Source: Mycolicibacterium diernhoferi (GTDB taxonomy: Bacteria > Actinomycetota > Actinomycetes > Mycobacteriales > Mycobacteriaceae). From it: a stretch of 64,000 bases of DNA. Where the stretch lies: assembly GCF_019456655.1 (NCBI RefSeq), contig NZ_CP080332.1, forward strand, positions 1,798,001-1,862,000, given 5' to 3'. This document shows positions 8,525 to 17,585 of this stretch, one piece after another (within the stretch, counting starts at the first letter, position 1; each line of letters begins with the position of its first letter). Position numbers and translations under genes: made by a program. The notes below the pieces were generated by a model. It did not search any database. It was not told the origin of the DNA and saw nothing but the letters and a program-made list of their open reading frames with translations.

Positions 8525-8666
8525 CGAAACGCCTCGGTGGGCGCCGAAATGGCTGACACCCGGAGGCTGTCGAAATCCGTTCATGCGGAGTGAGATTGGT
8601 TGCGCAAGCAATGCAGCGGAGCCGGCCACGATGCGTCCGGTGATCACCATCGAGAGGGTATGCCAC

Positions 8667-10346
8667 ATGGATCCGAAGCCTCTGGGGCAGCAGCACAATG
8701 GCGAGACGGGCGACGTCGACGCAGTCGTCATCGGCGCCGGTATCGGCGGTCTGTACGCGGTGCGCCGGCTGGCCGCCGACGGGCTGAATGTCATCGGTTT
8801 CGACAGCGCCACCGACGTCGGGGGCGTGTGGTTGCACAACGGCTACCCCGGGGCGCGGGTGGACATCGAGGCGTACTACTACTGTTTCTTCGATCCCGAG
8901 ATCTATGGGGATTGGCAGTGGTCGCAGCGGTTCCCACCGCAGTCGGAGCTGTTGGCGTACTTGCAGCACTATGCAGAGCACTACGGATTGCGGAGGTACT
9001 TCCAGTTCTCCACCCGCGTCGAGGAGATGCACTGGCAGCCCGAGACCAAGCGCTGGCGGGTGCGCACCGATACCGGCGCGACCGTATACGCGCGCCACGT
9101 GGTGCTGGCCACGGGCCAGCTCTCGAAGGGGCGTCAGCTGCCCTTCGAAGGTGTCGAGGACTTCGCCGGTCAGTGGCTGGAGACATCGCAGTGGCCCGCC
9201 GAGCCGGTGGACCTGGCGGGCAAACGGGTCGCCGTGATCGGGACGGGATCCTCAGGTGCACAGGTGATCTCGGCTATCGCGGACCAGGTGGACAGCCTGC
9301 ACGTGTTCCAGCGAACCCCGAACTACGTGGTTCCGTCCCAGAACGCTCCGATGGATCAGGAGCGTTACCGGCAGTACAGTCAAAATCTCGGCGAGCTGTG
9401 GGATCAGGTGATGCGAACGGGGGTGGCTTACCTGGCCCCGACCAGCGATGTGCCGGCCTCGGCGATGGATCCCGAACAGCAGCTCCGGCGCCTCGAAGAT
9501 CAGTGGAACTTCGGCGGCCTGGCGATGACGTTCACGTTTCCCGATCAGCGGACTGATTGGAAGACCGCGGACCTGGTGTCCGACTTCGTCCGTGGAAAGA
9601 TTCGGGACGTCGTCCAGGACCCTGCGTTGGTTGATGCCCTCGAACCGCGCGACTATCCGATCGGTACCCGGCGGCTGGTGGTGTGCAACGGCTACTACGA
9701 AGCCTTCAACCGGGACAACGTCAACCTCGTCAACCTGCGCAAAGAGTCGATCACGCGGGTCACGCCGCAGGGGATACAGACCGATGAGGGGTTCTACGAA
9801 GTCGATGTGATCATCTCGGCGCTGGGATTCGACGCCTTCAGCGGGGCGATGGACGCGATCGACATCCGTAATGCCGACGGCCGGCGGCCGACCGAGGACT
9901 GGGCTCGGGGACCGCAGGCGCACCTCGGTCTGATGGTGCACGGATTCCCGAACATGTACGTCCTCACCGGCCCGGGCTCCCCGTCGGTGCTGGTGAACTT
10001 CAACGTGCACAATGTGTTCCACGTCGACTACGTGGCTGATTTGATCGCCTACATGAGCAGCCACGACTACGACGCGGTGCAACCGACCGCCGAGGCTCAG
10101 CGACGCTGGCATATCGAGACCCAACGTGCCGCGGACGGACTGCTGCGCAAAGAGGTGAAGAACTACATGGTTCACGTCAACGACGACGGGTCCCGTGTCT
10201 TCATTCCCTATGCCGGCGGGTGGTCGACATACGTCGATATCGTCAATCGAGTCGCCAGCGAGGGCTACCACGGCTTCGCGTTCTCGGAGGTCGGAACGTC
10301 GACGTATCGCGCCGTGGACCATGAGGACACCGTCGTCCCCCTCTGA
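8667..10346 (+). CDS. Baeyer-Villiger-type flavin monooxygenase
   Basis: The 559-residue protein has the architecture of class B flavoprotein monooxygenases of the cyclohexanone/phenylacetone type. These insert one oxygen atom using NADPH and FAD. The FAD Rossmann motif GAGIGG is at 23-28 and the NADPH motif VIGTGSSG is near 190-200. The fingerprint between them reads FAGQWLETSQWP (166-177), where the consensus FxGxxxHxxxWP has His at the seventh position; here it is E172. I chose ATG 8667 (GAGAGGG upstream) over earlier in-frame starts because it leaves a normal N-terminus. It lies 142 bases after the amine-dehydrogenase-like gene, on the same strand, and ends in a hairpin. A ketone, an aldehyde or a heteroatom could be its substrate. 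Confidence 0.88.
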   Translation: MDPKPLGQQHNGETGDVDAVVIGAGIGGLYAVRRLAADGLNVIGFDSATDVGGVWLHNGYPGARVDIEAYYYCFFDPEIYGDWQWSQRFPPQSELLAYLQHYAEHYGLRRYFQFSTRVEEMHWQPETKRWRVRTDTGATVYARHVVLATGQLSKGRQLPFEGVEDFAGQWLETSQWPAEPVDLAGKRVAVIGTGSSGAQVISAIADQVDSLHVFQRTPNYVVPSQNAPMDQERYRQYSQNLGELWDQVMRTGVAYLAPTSDVPASAMDPEQQLRRLEDQWNFGGLAMTFTFPDQRTDWKTADLVSDFVRGKIRDVVQDPALVDALEPRDYPIGTRRLVVCNGYYEAFNRDNVNLVNLRKESITRVTPQGIQTDEGFYEVDVIISALGFDAFSGAMDAIDIRNADGRRPTEDWARGPQAHLGLMVHGFPNMYVLTGPGSPSVLVNFNVHNVFHVDYVADLIAYMSSHDYDAVQPTAEAQRRWHIETQRAADGLLRKEVKNYMVHVNDDGSRVFIPYAGGWSTYVDIVNRVASEGYHGFAFSEVGTSTYRAVDHEDTVVPL

Positions 10347-10366
10347 ACGGCATCCGTCGATCCACA

Positions 10367-10398
10367 ATGCCCGCCGGCGTCCACACGCCGGCGGGCAT
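10367..10398. terminator. Hairpin after monooxygenase gene
   Basis: A perfect 14-bp stem (10367-10380 with 10385-10398) closes a 4-base loop, 21 bases after the stop codon. It is very GC-rich and lacks a U-run. It probably ends the 6401-10346 transcription unit. Confidence 0.7.
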
Positions 10399-10521
10399 TC
10401 CGCTGTTCAGGGCAAATTTCATCCGTCCGCGTCGATATGGACAATCTGTCGACCCGCACGTCGGCATTGCCGACGTTTCGCCCTTCGACGCGGCCACCCC
10501 GGGTTGACCAAACTAGGGCCT

Positions 10522-11865
10522 ATGAGTTCGTCACTGACAGATGCCACTCTTGCCCCCGCCAGCACCCCGGACGCCGCGGATCTCATGGCCGCGGATTCGC
10601 GGCACGTCATCCACGGCTTCAGTCCGTTCGGTGACCGAACTCCGGGCCCGGTCTTCGCGTCCGGGCGCGGGATCACGCTGACCGATGTGAACGGTCAGGA
10701 CTGGATCGACGCCTGCGCCGGACAGGCCAACGTCGCCCTCGGATACGGTCGCACCGACCTGGCCGACGTGGTCGCCGACGCACTGCGCGAGCTGACCTTC
10801 GGAACGCACTTCTACCAGCGGCGCAGCCATGTGGGCGCGGCTCGCCTGGCCGAACGGCTGGCCCAGGTGACCCCGGAGGGCCTCGACCAGTTCGTGTTCA
10901 TGCTCGGTGGCTCCGACGCGGTGGACACCGCGATCAAGATCGCGCGGTTCGCCAACATCGCCGCGGGCCGGCCGGAGAAGATCCACATCATCGGCCGGTG
11001 GAACAGCTACCACGGGGTCACCTATGGCGGGGCCAGCCTCACCGGCGATCCGGCGATGTGGCGCAATATCGGGCCCAGGCTGGAAGGGTTCTCCCATATA
11101 GACCAGCCGGAGGCCGACTCCGTGGGCGCCGCACGCCTGCTGGAGGACGAGATTCTGCGCATCGGTGCGGACAAGGTCGCCGCGTTCATGGCCGAGCCGA
11201 TCTCGACCCCGAACGGTATCGTCGTGCCGCCGGACGATTACTGGCCCCAGATCCGCGAAATCTGTGATCGCTACGACGTTCTGCTGATCAGCGACGAGGT
11301 GCTGACCGGATTCGGACGCACCGGAAAAATGTTCGCGGTGGAGAACTGGGATCTGCGCCCCGACATCCTGACCATGTCAAAGGCAATCACCGCCGGGTTC
11401 TTCCCGCTGGCGGTCGTCGCGATCAGTGGCGAACTCCGGGAGCGTTTGTCGGCCAGCGACGACGCTTTCGTCCACGGCGTGACCGCCGGTGGGCACCCCG
11501 CTGCCTGCGCCGCCGCGCTGGCCACCCTGGACATCTACGAGCGCGAGAACGTCCTGGCCCACAGCATCACGGCCGGGCAGTACCTCTCGACCCGACTGCA
11601 CGCCCTGGCCGACACCTACCCGGTACTCGACAAGAGCAGCATCCGCGGCATCGGGATGATGCACGCGGTGGACCTCGACCCTGACGCCGTCGATCCGGGG
11701 TACGGTGCGGCCCTGCACGCCGAGTTCATCAACCAGCGCGTCTTCGTGCGCACCTACCGCAACAATCAGACCATCGGGTTGCTGCCATCGTTGACGCTGA
11801 GCACCGAGGACGTCGATGCCATCACCGGGCGCATGGCGGCCGCGCTGGAGGTCACCCGGCCATAG
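10522..11865 (+). CDS. Class III pyridoxal-phosphate aminotransferase
   Basis: This 447-residue enzyme belongs to the omega-amino-acid:pyruvate/class III aminotransferases, which move an amino group from a terminal amine to a keto acid. The PLP aspartate lies in LLISDEVLTGFGRTG and the Schiff-base lysine is K287 in MSKAITAG. The PLP-phosphate region LGGSDAVDTAIK and the aromatic segment GRWNSYHG are typical. The start is ATG 10522; a longer upstream frame crosses the preceding hairpin and is not credible. The next gene, an aldehyde dehydrogenase 64 bases downstream, would oxidise the aldehyde this enzyme generates. An amine-to-acid route (amine, aldehyde, acid) is therefore likely. The exact amine is unknown. 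Confidence 0.9.
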   Translation: MSSSLTDATLAPASTPDAADLMAADSRHVIHGFSPFGDRTPGPVFASGRGITLTDVNGQDWIDACAGQANVALGYGRTDLADVVADALRELTFGTHFYQRRSHVGAARLAERLAQVTPEGLDQFVFMLGGSDAVDTAIKIARFANIAAGRPEKIHIIGRWNSYHGVTYGGASLTGDPAMWRNIGPRLEGFSHIDQPEADSVGAARLLEDEILRIGADKVAAFMAEPISTPNGIVVPPDDYWPQIREICDRYDVLLISDEVLTGFGRTGKMFAVENWDLRPDILTMSKAITAGFFPLAVVAISGELRERLSASDDAFVHGVTAGGHPAACAAALATLDIYERENVLAHSITAGQYLSTRLHALADTYPVLDKSSIRGIGMMHAVDLDPDAVDPGYGAALHAEFINQRVFVRTYRNNQTIGLLPSLTLSTEDVDAITGRMAAALEVTRP

Positions 11866-11929
11866 GCCGGCAACGCCAACCGACCACCCCGACTGAGCAC
11901 GTTTTGCACGGCAAACGGAAAGAAAGAAC

Positions 11930-13426
11930 ATGACGGAAACCACCAAAAGCTCACTCATCGAACGCGTTCCGAGCCTGGAACGCCTGACGCGGCCGTTCAT
12001 CGACGGCGGCTTCGTCGACGCCCGCTCGTCCGGCACATTCGAGAACATCAGTCCCGTCAACGGTGACCGGCTGCCCGATGTGGCCTCGGGTGACAGCGCT
12101 GATATCGATGCCGCGGTGGCTTCGGCCCGCAAGAGCTTCGAGATGGGTGACTGGCGGCGGCGCACGCCGCGCGAGCGCAAGATCGTCCTGCAACGGTTCG
12201 GACGTACCCTCCGCGACAACACCGAGGAACTCGCCGCCCTGCTGGCCGTCGAGATGGGCAAACCGATCAAGGACGGCCGGTGGGAGGTCGACTACAGCGC
12301 CACGGTGCTGGAGTGGTTCGGTGAGGCTGTCGACCATCTGTATGACGAGGTCGCGCCCATCGGTGAGGTCGGTCATGCCACGATCACCCGGGTCCCCGTG
12401 GGTGTCGCCGGCGCCATCATTCCGTGGAACTACCCGTTGCTGATGGCGGCGGTGAAGCTCGCACCGGCCCTGGCGTCGGGCAACTCCATGGTCCTCAAGC
12501 CGGCCGAGCAGACGCCGGCCATCGCGTTGCGGGTGGCAGAACTGGCGTTGGAGGCGGGCGTGCCCGCCGGTGTGCTCAACGTCGTCCCCGGACTCGGTCA
12601 CACGGCAGGAAAGGCCCTCGCCGAACATCTGGATGTCGATGCGATCGGCTTCACCGGATCGACCAGCGTGGGCCGCCTGGTCATGAAAGCGGCCGCCGAA
12701 TCCAATCTGAAGAAGGTCTCGCTTGAGCTCGGCGGCAAGTCGCCGGCGCTGGTGCTCGCCGACGCCGCCGACATGCTCGACCTGGTTGCCGCGAAAACCG
12801 CGGAGTCCGTCTTCGGAAACGCGGGGCAGATGTGTGACTCCAGCACACGCCTGATCGTCCACGAATCCCTCGCGGACGAGGTCGTCGAACGACTCGGTGC
12901 CGTGGCGGCCGATTGGCAGCCCGGTGATCCCTTCGACGATGCCACCACCATGGGGGCGATCATCGAGGCCCGGCAGCTGGAGCGCATCATGGGCTTCATC
13001 ACCGGCGCTGAGCCCGGTGGGGCATCAATCGCCCATGGCGGCAACCAAGTTCGCCAGGAGACCGGCGGGTTCTATGTGGAGCCGACGGTCATCCGGGGAG
13101 TCACCAACGATATGGACATCGCCCGCAAGGAGATCTTCGGTCCGGTGCTCTCGGTCATCACGTTCTCCGATGATGAAGAGGGTCTGCGCATCGCCAATGA
13201 CACCTCCTACGGGCTGGCCGCCAAGATGTGGACCGGCGACTTGAAGAAAGCCCACCGGATTTCCCGGGAGCTGCGCGCGGGCGCGGTGTTGGTCAACGGT
13301 GATGAACTCTTCGACGTGACGCTGCCGCACGGGGGCTTCAAGCAGTCCGGTATCGGCCGCGACTACTCGCATCACGCCTTCGACAACTGGACCCAGCTGA
13401 AGTCGACCTACATCAACCTGTTGTGA
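11930..13426 (+). CDS. NAD(P)-dependent aldehyde dehydrogenase
   Basis: This 498-residue aldehyde dehydrogenase has the general-base glutamate E266 in LELGGKSP and the nucleophile C302 in NAGQMCDSSTR, with the usual spacing. The cofactor region PWNYPLLMAAVK and the GFTGSTSVG loop are intact. It resembles the betaine-aldehyde/aminoaldehyde and generic aldehyde dehydrogenases, which cannot be separated here. It lies directly downstream of a class III aminotransferase with an AG-rich ribosome-binding site (GGAAAGAAAG), implying co-transcription and oxidation of the aldehyde made by that enzyme. It converges on a PucR gene across a shared hairpin. Confidence 0.93.
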   Translation: MTETTKSSLIERVPSLERLTRPFIDGGFVDARSSGTFENISPVNGDRLPDVASGDSADIDAAVASARKSFEMGDWRRRTPRERKIVLQRFGRTLRDNTEELAALLAVEMGKPIKDGRWEVDYSATVLEWFGEAVDHLYDEVAPIGEVGHATITRVPVGVAGAIIPWNYPLLMAAVKLAPALASGNSMVLKPAEQTPAIALRVAELALEAGVPAGVLNVVPGLGHTAGKALAEHLDVDAIGFTGSTSVGRLVMKAAAESNLKKVSLELGGKSPALVLADAADMLDLVAAKTAESVFGNAGQMCDSSTRLIVHESLADEVVERLGAVAADWQPGDPFDDATTMGAIIEARQLERIMGFITGAEPGGASIAHGGNQVRQETGGFYVEPTVIRGVTNDMDIARKEIFGPVLSVITFSDDEEGLRIANDTSYGLAAKMWTGDLKKAHRISRELRAGAVLVNGDELFDVTLPHGGFKQSGIGRDYSHHAFDNWTQLKSTYINLL

Positions 13427-13440
13427 CACTTCCGAATCGG

Positions 13441-13472
13441 CTGCCGCCGTGGGCTTCTGCCCACGGCGGCAG
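13441..13472. terminator. Bidirectional hairpin terminator
   Basis: A perfect 13-bp stem (13441-13453 with 13460-13472) and 6-base loop lies between the convergent aldehyde dehydrogenase and PucR genes, fourteen bases after the first stop and just outside the second. It can serve both directions. Confidence 0.75.
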
Positions 13473-13493
13473 CCGTCGTTTCGGAGGCCGGCG

Positions 13494-15107
13494 TCAGATC
13501 TGACCGGTGGGGAAGTGGCTGAGTACACGCAGCGCAAGGTGCAATCCCAGTCGGACGTCCGAGTCGTCCAGATCGACCCCGAGCAGGGACTGGATGCGCT
13601 CCACCCGGTTATAGAGTGACTGCCGTTCCAGGTGCAGAGCCCGCGCGGTCTCGGTCTTCTGGCCGTGCTGCTCCAGCAGGACCTGCAGGGTCTTGACCAG
13701 TTGAGTGCGTCGCTGCGCATCGTAGGCGACCAATCGTTCCAGCCGCAGCCGGGCGAAACGTTCCAGGTCGGGGTTGTCTCGCAGACTCCAGATCAGCCGA
13801 TCCAGATCGAGGTCGGTGGCGTCGTGCCATGGGCGCGGCGGGCTGTGCAGCGCGCCGTCCAGGGCGTCCACCGCCACGGCCAGGCCTTCGATTGCGGCCT
13901 GCCAGGTGTGTACCGCCGGACCGACCGACAATACGGCTGACTGCGGCTCGCCGAGATGACGCTTGGCGGCATCCTGGATGACCTGGGCGACTCGGTCGGC
14001 GATGCGGCCGCGGTTGGATACATCTTCGACACCGATCATCATCAGCGTCGGGTTGGCGGTGGAGGCTTCATCGATCAGCGCGGGTATGCCGATGCCGTCC
14101 AGATCGGTCTTGACGTCGCGCCAGACCTGGCGCCACTGATGGTCCTCAGATGCAACCGTCGCGGCCCGGTGATGGCGCGCCCGCCGAACTGCGAGAGAGA
14201 CAAGAACCGGTGCGGTGAACCCGAGCGCGACCGCGCGCGCTTCGGCGGCCAACGGTTCAATCGAGCCGGCAAGAAGCGAGGTCAGTACGCCGCCGTGGCG
14301 ACCGTGGTCGGCGAACACGGCGTCTCGTCGTCGGTTGCCGATCACTACCAGGCTCACCACTTGGGCGGCGCGTTCCAACGCGACGGTCGCCGCCTCGTCG
14401 AATTTTCCGCTGATGCCCAGAGCGACGAGTCGGCCGTCGCGGGCTCCGTCGATGGTCAGATGCCGTTCGATCCACGGTGGTGCGGTGTCGACAGCACGTG
14501 TGATCAGTTCCCAGCCTGCGGTGACATCGCGGTCGGTCATTCCATTGAGCGCGCGATAGACGAATCCACCGTCGGCCCGTTCGTAGACGACGGGGTTCCC
14601 GACGGCAGCAGCCACCGCATCGAGGACTTCCGCGATACCGCCCCCGCCGAGGACGAGGTCCGTGAGATGCAACTGAATCTCTTGCGCCTGATCCAGCATG
14701 GTGATCTTGTGGTTGACGATCTGAGTGTGGATCGCCTCGGTGACTTCGATGAAGGCGACCGGCAGGTGCAAGGCAACGAGTGTGAAGTCACGCTTATGGC
14801 ACTCATCGATGATGTGTCGTGGGACACTGCGGAAGTGGGAGCCGAGCTCGAGCACCATCGCGGTGACACCGCGTTCGGACAACTCCACGATGAGACGGCG
14901 ATCGGCGGATTCCGGCCCGGCAAACATGCGGCCCTCGGTGAGTATCAGCTCACCGCCGCGAAGGACCGAGGCGATATCGCGGACCTCGACGACATGTACC
15001 CAGCGGACCGGGCGATCGAGGTTGGCGTGGCCCGCCACCACCTCAGGGGCACCGCCCCGCAGCGCGGGCAACGCCAGTGCTTCACGAACAGTTAGAGATT
15101 CCGACAC
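13494..15107 (-). CDS. PucR-family transcriptional regulator
   Basis: The 537-residue protein shows PucR organisation. An N-terminal PucR domain starts SLTVREALALPALRG and includes RWVHVVEVRDIASVLRGGEL. A GGDEF-like middle region follows, and a C-terminal helix-turn-helix of the HTH_30 type reads ARALHLERQSLYNRVERI. PucR proteins commonly control nitrogen-compound use such as purines, amines and amino acids. This one is transcribed away from the dimethylformamidase-like gene at 15298 and converges on the aminotransferase/aldehyde dehydrogenase pair, so it is the best candidate regulator of the amine/amide island. The effector is unknown. Confidence 0.9.
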   Translation of the reverse strand: MSESLTVREALALPALRGGAPEVVAGHANLDRPVRWVHVVEVRDIASVLRGGELILTEGRMFAGPESADRRLIVELSERGVTAMVLELGSHFRSVPRHIIDECHKRDFTLVALHLPVAFIEVTEAIHTQIVNHKITMLDQAQEIQLHLTDLVLGGGGIAEVLDAVAAAVGNPVVYERADGGFVYRALNGMTDRDVTAGWELITRAVDTAPPWIERHLTIDGARDGRLVALGISGKFDEAATVALERAAQVVSLVVIGNRRRDAVFADHGRHGGVLTSLLAGSIEPLAAEARAVALGFTAPVLVSLAVRRARHHRAATVASEDHQWRQVWRDVKTDLDGIGIPALIDEASTANPTLMMIGVEDVSNRGRIADRVAQVIQDAAKRHLGEPQSAVLSVGPAVHTWQAAIEGLAVAVDALDGALHSPPRPWHDATDLDLDRLIWSLRDNPDLERFARLRLERLVAYDAQRRTQLVKTLQVLLEQHGQKTETARALHLERQSLYNRVERIQSLLGVDLDDSDVRLGLHLALRVLSHFPTGQI

Positions 15108-15297
15108 AGAACTATTGTGGCTGACCCGTCAATTGTGGACGCGGGCCCAAGGCGAGCTTCTGACACTCTGTCGTACGGCGGTGCGAGATGCATGACAGCG
15201 CGGGGGTGCGGCTTCACACGACCTGTACAGCACGATTACGGGGCTACCGTCTGTCCGGGCGGTACGTCTGTCGTTGCAACGGGTAAGGAGCCTGCTG
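15108..15297. promoter_or_regulatory. Divergent promoter, PucR / dimethylformamidase-like gene
   Basis: This region lies between two divergent starts. ATTGTGG is repeated directly at 15114-15120 and 15132-15138, 18 bases apart, close to the PucR start. AAGGAG at 15285-15290 is the ribosome-binding site for the ATG at 15298. The direct repeat is a weak candidate for autoregulation. Confidence 0.35.
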
Positions 15298-17487
15298 ATG
15301 AGCATGCCGATCGTCGGTTATACCGATCGCCTCACTGTTGGGCCCGGCCAGACGGTTGACTTCAAGATCAGTTGTGACGCTCCGACATTCACCGCGTCGC
15401 TGGTGCGCCTGATCCACGGCGACGCCAATCCGGCGGGACCGGGCTTCAAAGCCCAGCACATCGCGTCCAGCATCGAGGGCACCCATCCCGGTCAACACCA
15501 GGCGTTGTCTGCGGGTTCGTATGTTCGAGTGCCGTACCGAAACGGATTGACTCCGGCCGACAGCTTCACTGTCCATCTCTGGATCTGGCCGACCTTGCCG
15601 ACAGGTGGTCGCCAGACCCTTCTTTCCCAGGGCCGCGTGAGTGATGGTGGCTACGCGTTGGGGCTTGAGGAGGGGAAGGTCACGTTTCGCGTGGGCAGCC
15701 AAATACTCACGGTTCCGCATGTGCTGCTTGCCCGCAGGTGGTACTCGGTGGCGGCAGTGGTTGACGTCACCGCAGGCGAGGTTCGACTCGATGTGGTGAC
15801 CAAGGCGATCAACCGGGCGGCCGAACATCATCGGGTGGTCGGTGCGATCGAGATGTCAACGCGTGGTGAGGACGACGTGCTCATCGCAGCCGAACAACTC
15901 GACTCCGCTGTGACCGGTAACTACTACAACGGCAAGATCGACGCGCCGCGGATCTACGACTCCGCGTTGAGCGAGTCCGCGCTGGAGGCGATCAGCCGGG
16001 ACGCCGCACTGGACGCTCAAGTCTCCCAGCTGGCGGCATGGGACTTCTCCCTGGATATCAGCAACTGGACAGTGACCGACACCGCGGGTGACTTTCACGG
16101 GCATACCGTCAACAAGCCGATGCGGGGTGCCACCGGCCACAACTGGGACGGCACGGAGACGGCGTGGCCGCACGCGCCGGCGCAATACGGCGCCATCCAC
16201 TTTCACGACGATGACCTTGCCGACGCGGGTTGGGCGACGACGTTTCAGTGGACGGTCCCCGAGGACCTACCGAGTGCGGTCTATGCGGCACATGTGCGAG
16301 CCGGCGATGCTGAGGACTACGTCCCGGTCTTCGTCCGGCCCCGCCGGGGTGCACCGACGGCCAAGATCGCCCTGCTCATGCCGACTTTCAGCTACCTCGC
16401 CTATGCCAATGAGCAGCTGCTCAACAATCCGCTACTGACGGACAAGGGTGACTACCCTTCACAGGTACAAGATCGCTACATCGTCGAGAATGGTCTGCTC
16501 AGCCTCTACGACAAGCACAGCGACGGGACCGGAGTCTGCTACTCATCGCGCCTGCGGCCCGTGGTCAACATGCGACCCAAGTGCAACATGGCCTGGCTCG
16601 ACGGCGGCAAGGGATCGCCGCATCAGTTCAACGCCGACCTACATATCGTCGACTGGCTGTACGAAAACCACTATGACGTCGACATCTACACCGACGAGGA
16701 TCTGCATCGAGAGGGCAGTGCGCTGCTCGAGCCGTACAAGGCCGTGCTGACGGGCACCCACGCCGAGTACTGGTCAGCCGAGATGCTCGACGCCACTCAA
16801 CAGTATCTACGCGGGGGCGGACGGCTGATGTCGTTGTCCGGCAACGGAATGTACTGGGTGACTCAACTCGATCCGGAGACCGGCACAAGCATCGAGATCC
16901 GCCGCCGCGGACCGGCAACCCGCATGTGGGAACCCGAACCGGGCGAGGCGCATCTGAGTAGCACCGGTGAACTCGGTGGACTCTGGCGCTTTCGGGGACG
17001 CGGACCACACACCTGGATCGGAGCCGGGCACACCGCTGAAACGGCGGGCACCGGGCGGCCCTACCGGCGCACAGAGCAGAGCTACGATCCGGCAGTCTCT
17101 TTCGTGTTCGAAGGCGTCGACGGCGACACGATCGGCGACATCCCCTGTCTGGTCAACTCATACGGCGCGGCCGGTTTCGAGTTCGACCGCGCTGACGTGG
17201 CCGTCGGTACCCCGGTCGAGACCATGATCCTGGCCACCGCTGACGGATTCGATGATGACGCACAGGGAACCATCGAGGATGTTCTGCTGGCCGATTCAAT
17301 GCAGGGCGGTACCCAAAGCCCGCTGGTGCGGGCCGACATGACGCTGTTGAAGTACCCCGCCGGCGGGGCTGTCTTCGCGGTGAGCTCCATCGCATGGAGC
17401 GGATGCCTGTCCTACAACGGATATGACAACGACGTATCACGCATCACGCGCAACGTACTCGAGGCATACGTCTCCGACAGGGTCTAG
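15298..17487 (+). CDS. N,N-dimethylformamidase large (beta) subunit homologue
   Basis: This 729-residue protein resembles the large subunit of bacterial N,N-dimethylformamidase, which hydrolyses dimethylformamide to dimethylamine and formate. Residues of about 70-250 form a LamG/concanavalin-like beta-sandwich (WIWPTLPTGGRQTLLSQG and YYNGKIDAPRIYD regions). Residues of about 345-729 are the catalytic-type domain with PTFSYLAYANEQLL and GTHAEYWSAEM. The characterised enzyme binds iron through two tyrosines and one glutamate; E490 in HAEYW and tyrosines among Y366, Y369, Y404 and Y415 are the candidates here. No gene for the small alpha subunit (about 130 residues) is recognisable in this window. 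The start is ATG 15298, with AAGGAG seven bases upstream. The genuine substrate may be another N-substituted amide. Confidence 0.8.
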   Translation: MSMPIVGYTDRLTVGPGQTVDFKISCDAPTFTASLVRLIHGDANPAGPGFKAQHIASSIEGTHPGQHQALSAGSYVRVPYRNGLTPADSFTVHLWIWPTLPTGGRQTLLSQGRVSDGGYALGLEEGKVTFRVGSQILTVPHVLLARRWYSVAAVVDVTAGEVRLDVVTKAINRAAEHHRVVGAIEMSTRGEDDVLIAAEQLDSAVTGNYYNGKIDAPRIYDSALSESALEAISRDAALDAQVSQLAAWDFSLDISNWTVTDTAGDFHGHTVNKPMRGATGHNWDGTETAWPHAPAQYGAIHFHDDDLADAGWATTFQWTVPEDLPSAVYAAHVRAGDAEDYVPVFVRPRRGAPTAKIALLMPTFSYLAYANEQLLNNPLLTDKGDYPSQVQDRYIVENGLLSLYDKHSDGTGVCYSSRLRPVVNMRPKCNMAWLDGGKGSPHQFNADLHIVDWLYENHYDVDIYTDEDLHREGSALLEPYKAVLTGTHAEYWSAEMLDATQQYLRGGGRLMSLSGNGMYWVTQLDPETGTSIEIRRRGPATRMWEPEPGEAHLSSTGELGGLWRFRGRGPHTWIGAGHTAETAGTGRPYRRTEQSYDPAVSFVFEGVDGDTIGDIPCLVNSYGAAGFEFDRADVAVGTPVETMILATADGFDDDAQGTIEDVLLADSMQGGTQSPLVRADMTLLKYPAGGAVFAVSSIAWSGCLSYNGYDNDVSRITRNVLEAYVSDRV

Positions 17488-17585
17488 ATCGAACGGCAAG
17501 CGCCGATCGTCCTCCGTGTCATCCGAGGGTGCCACGGTGAATTCTCCTGCACGCAACCTGCCAGAACTGAGAGGGCCTATCACCA

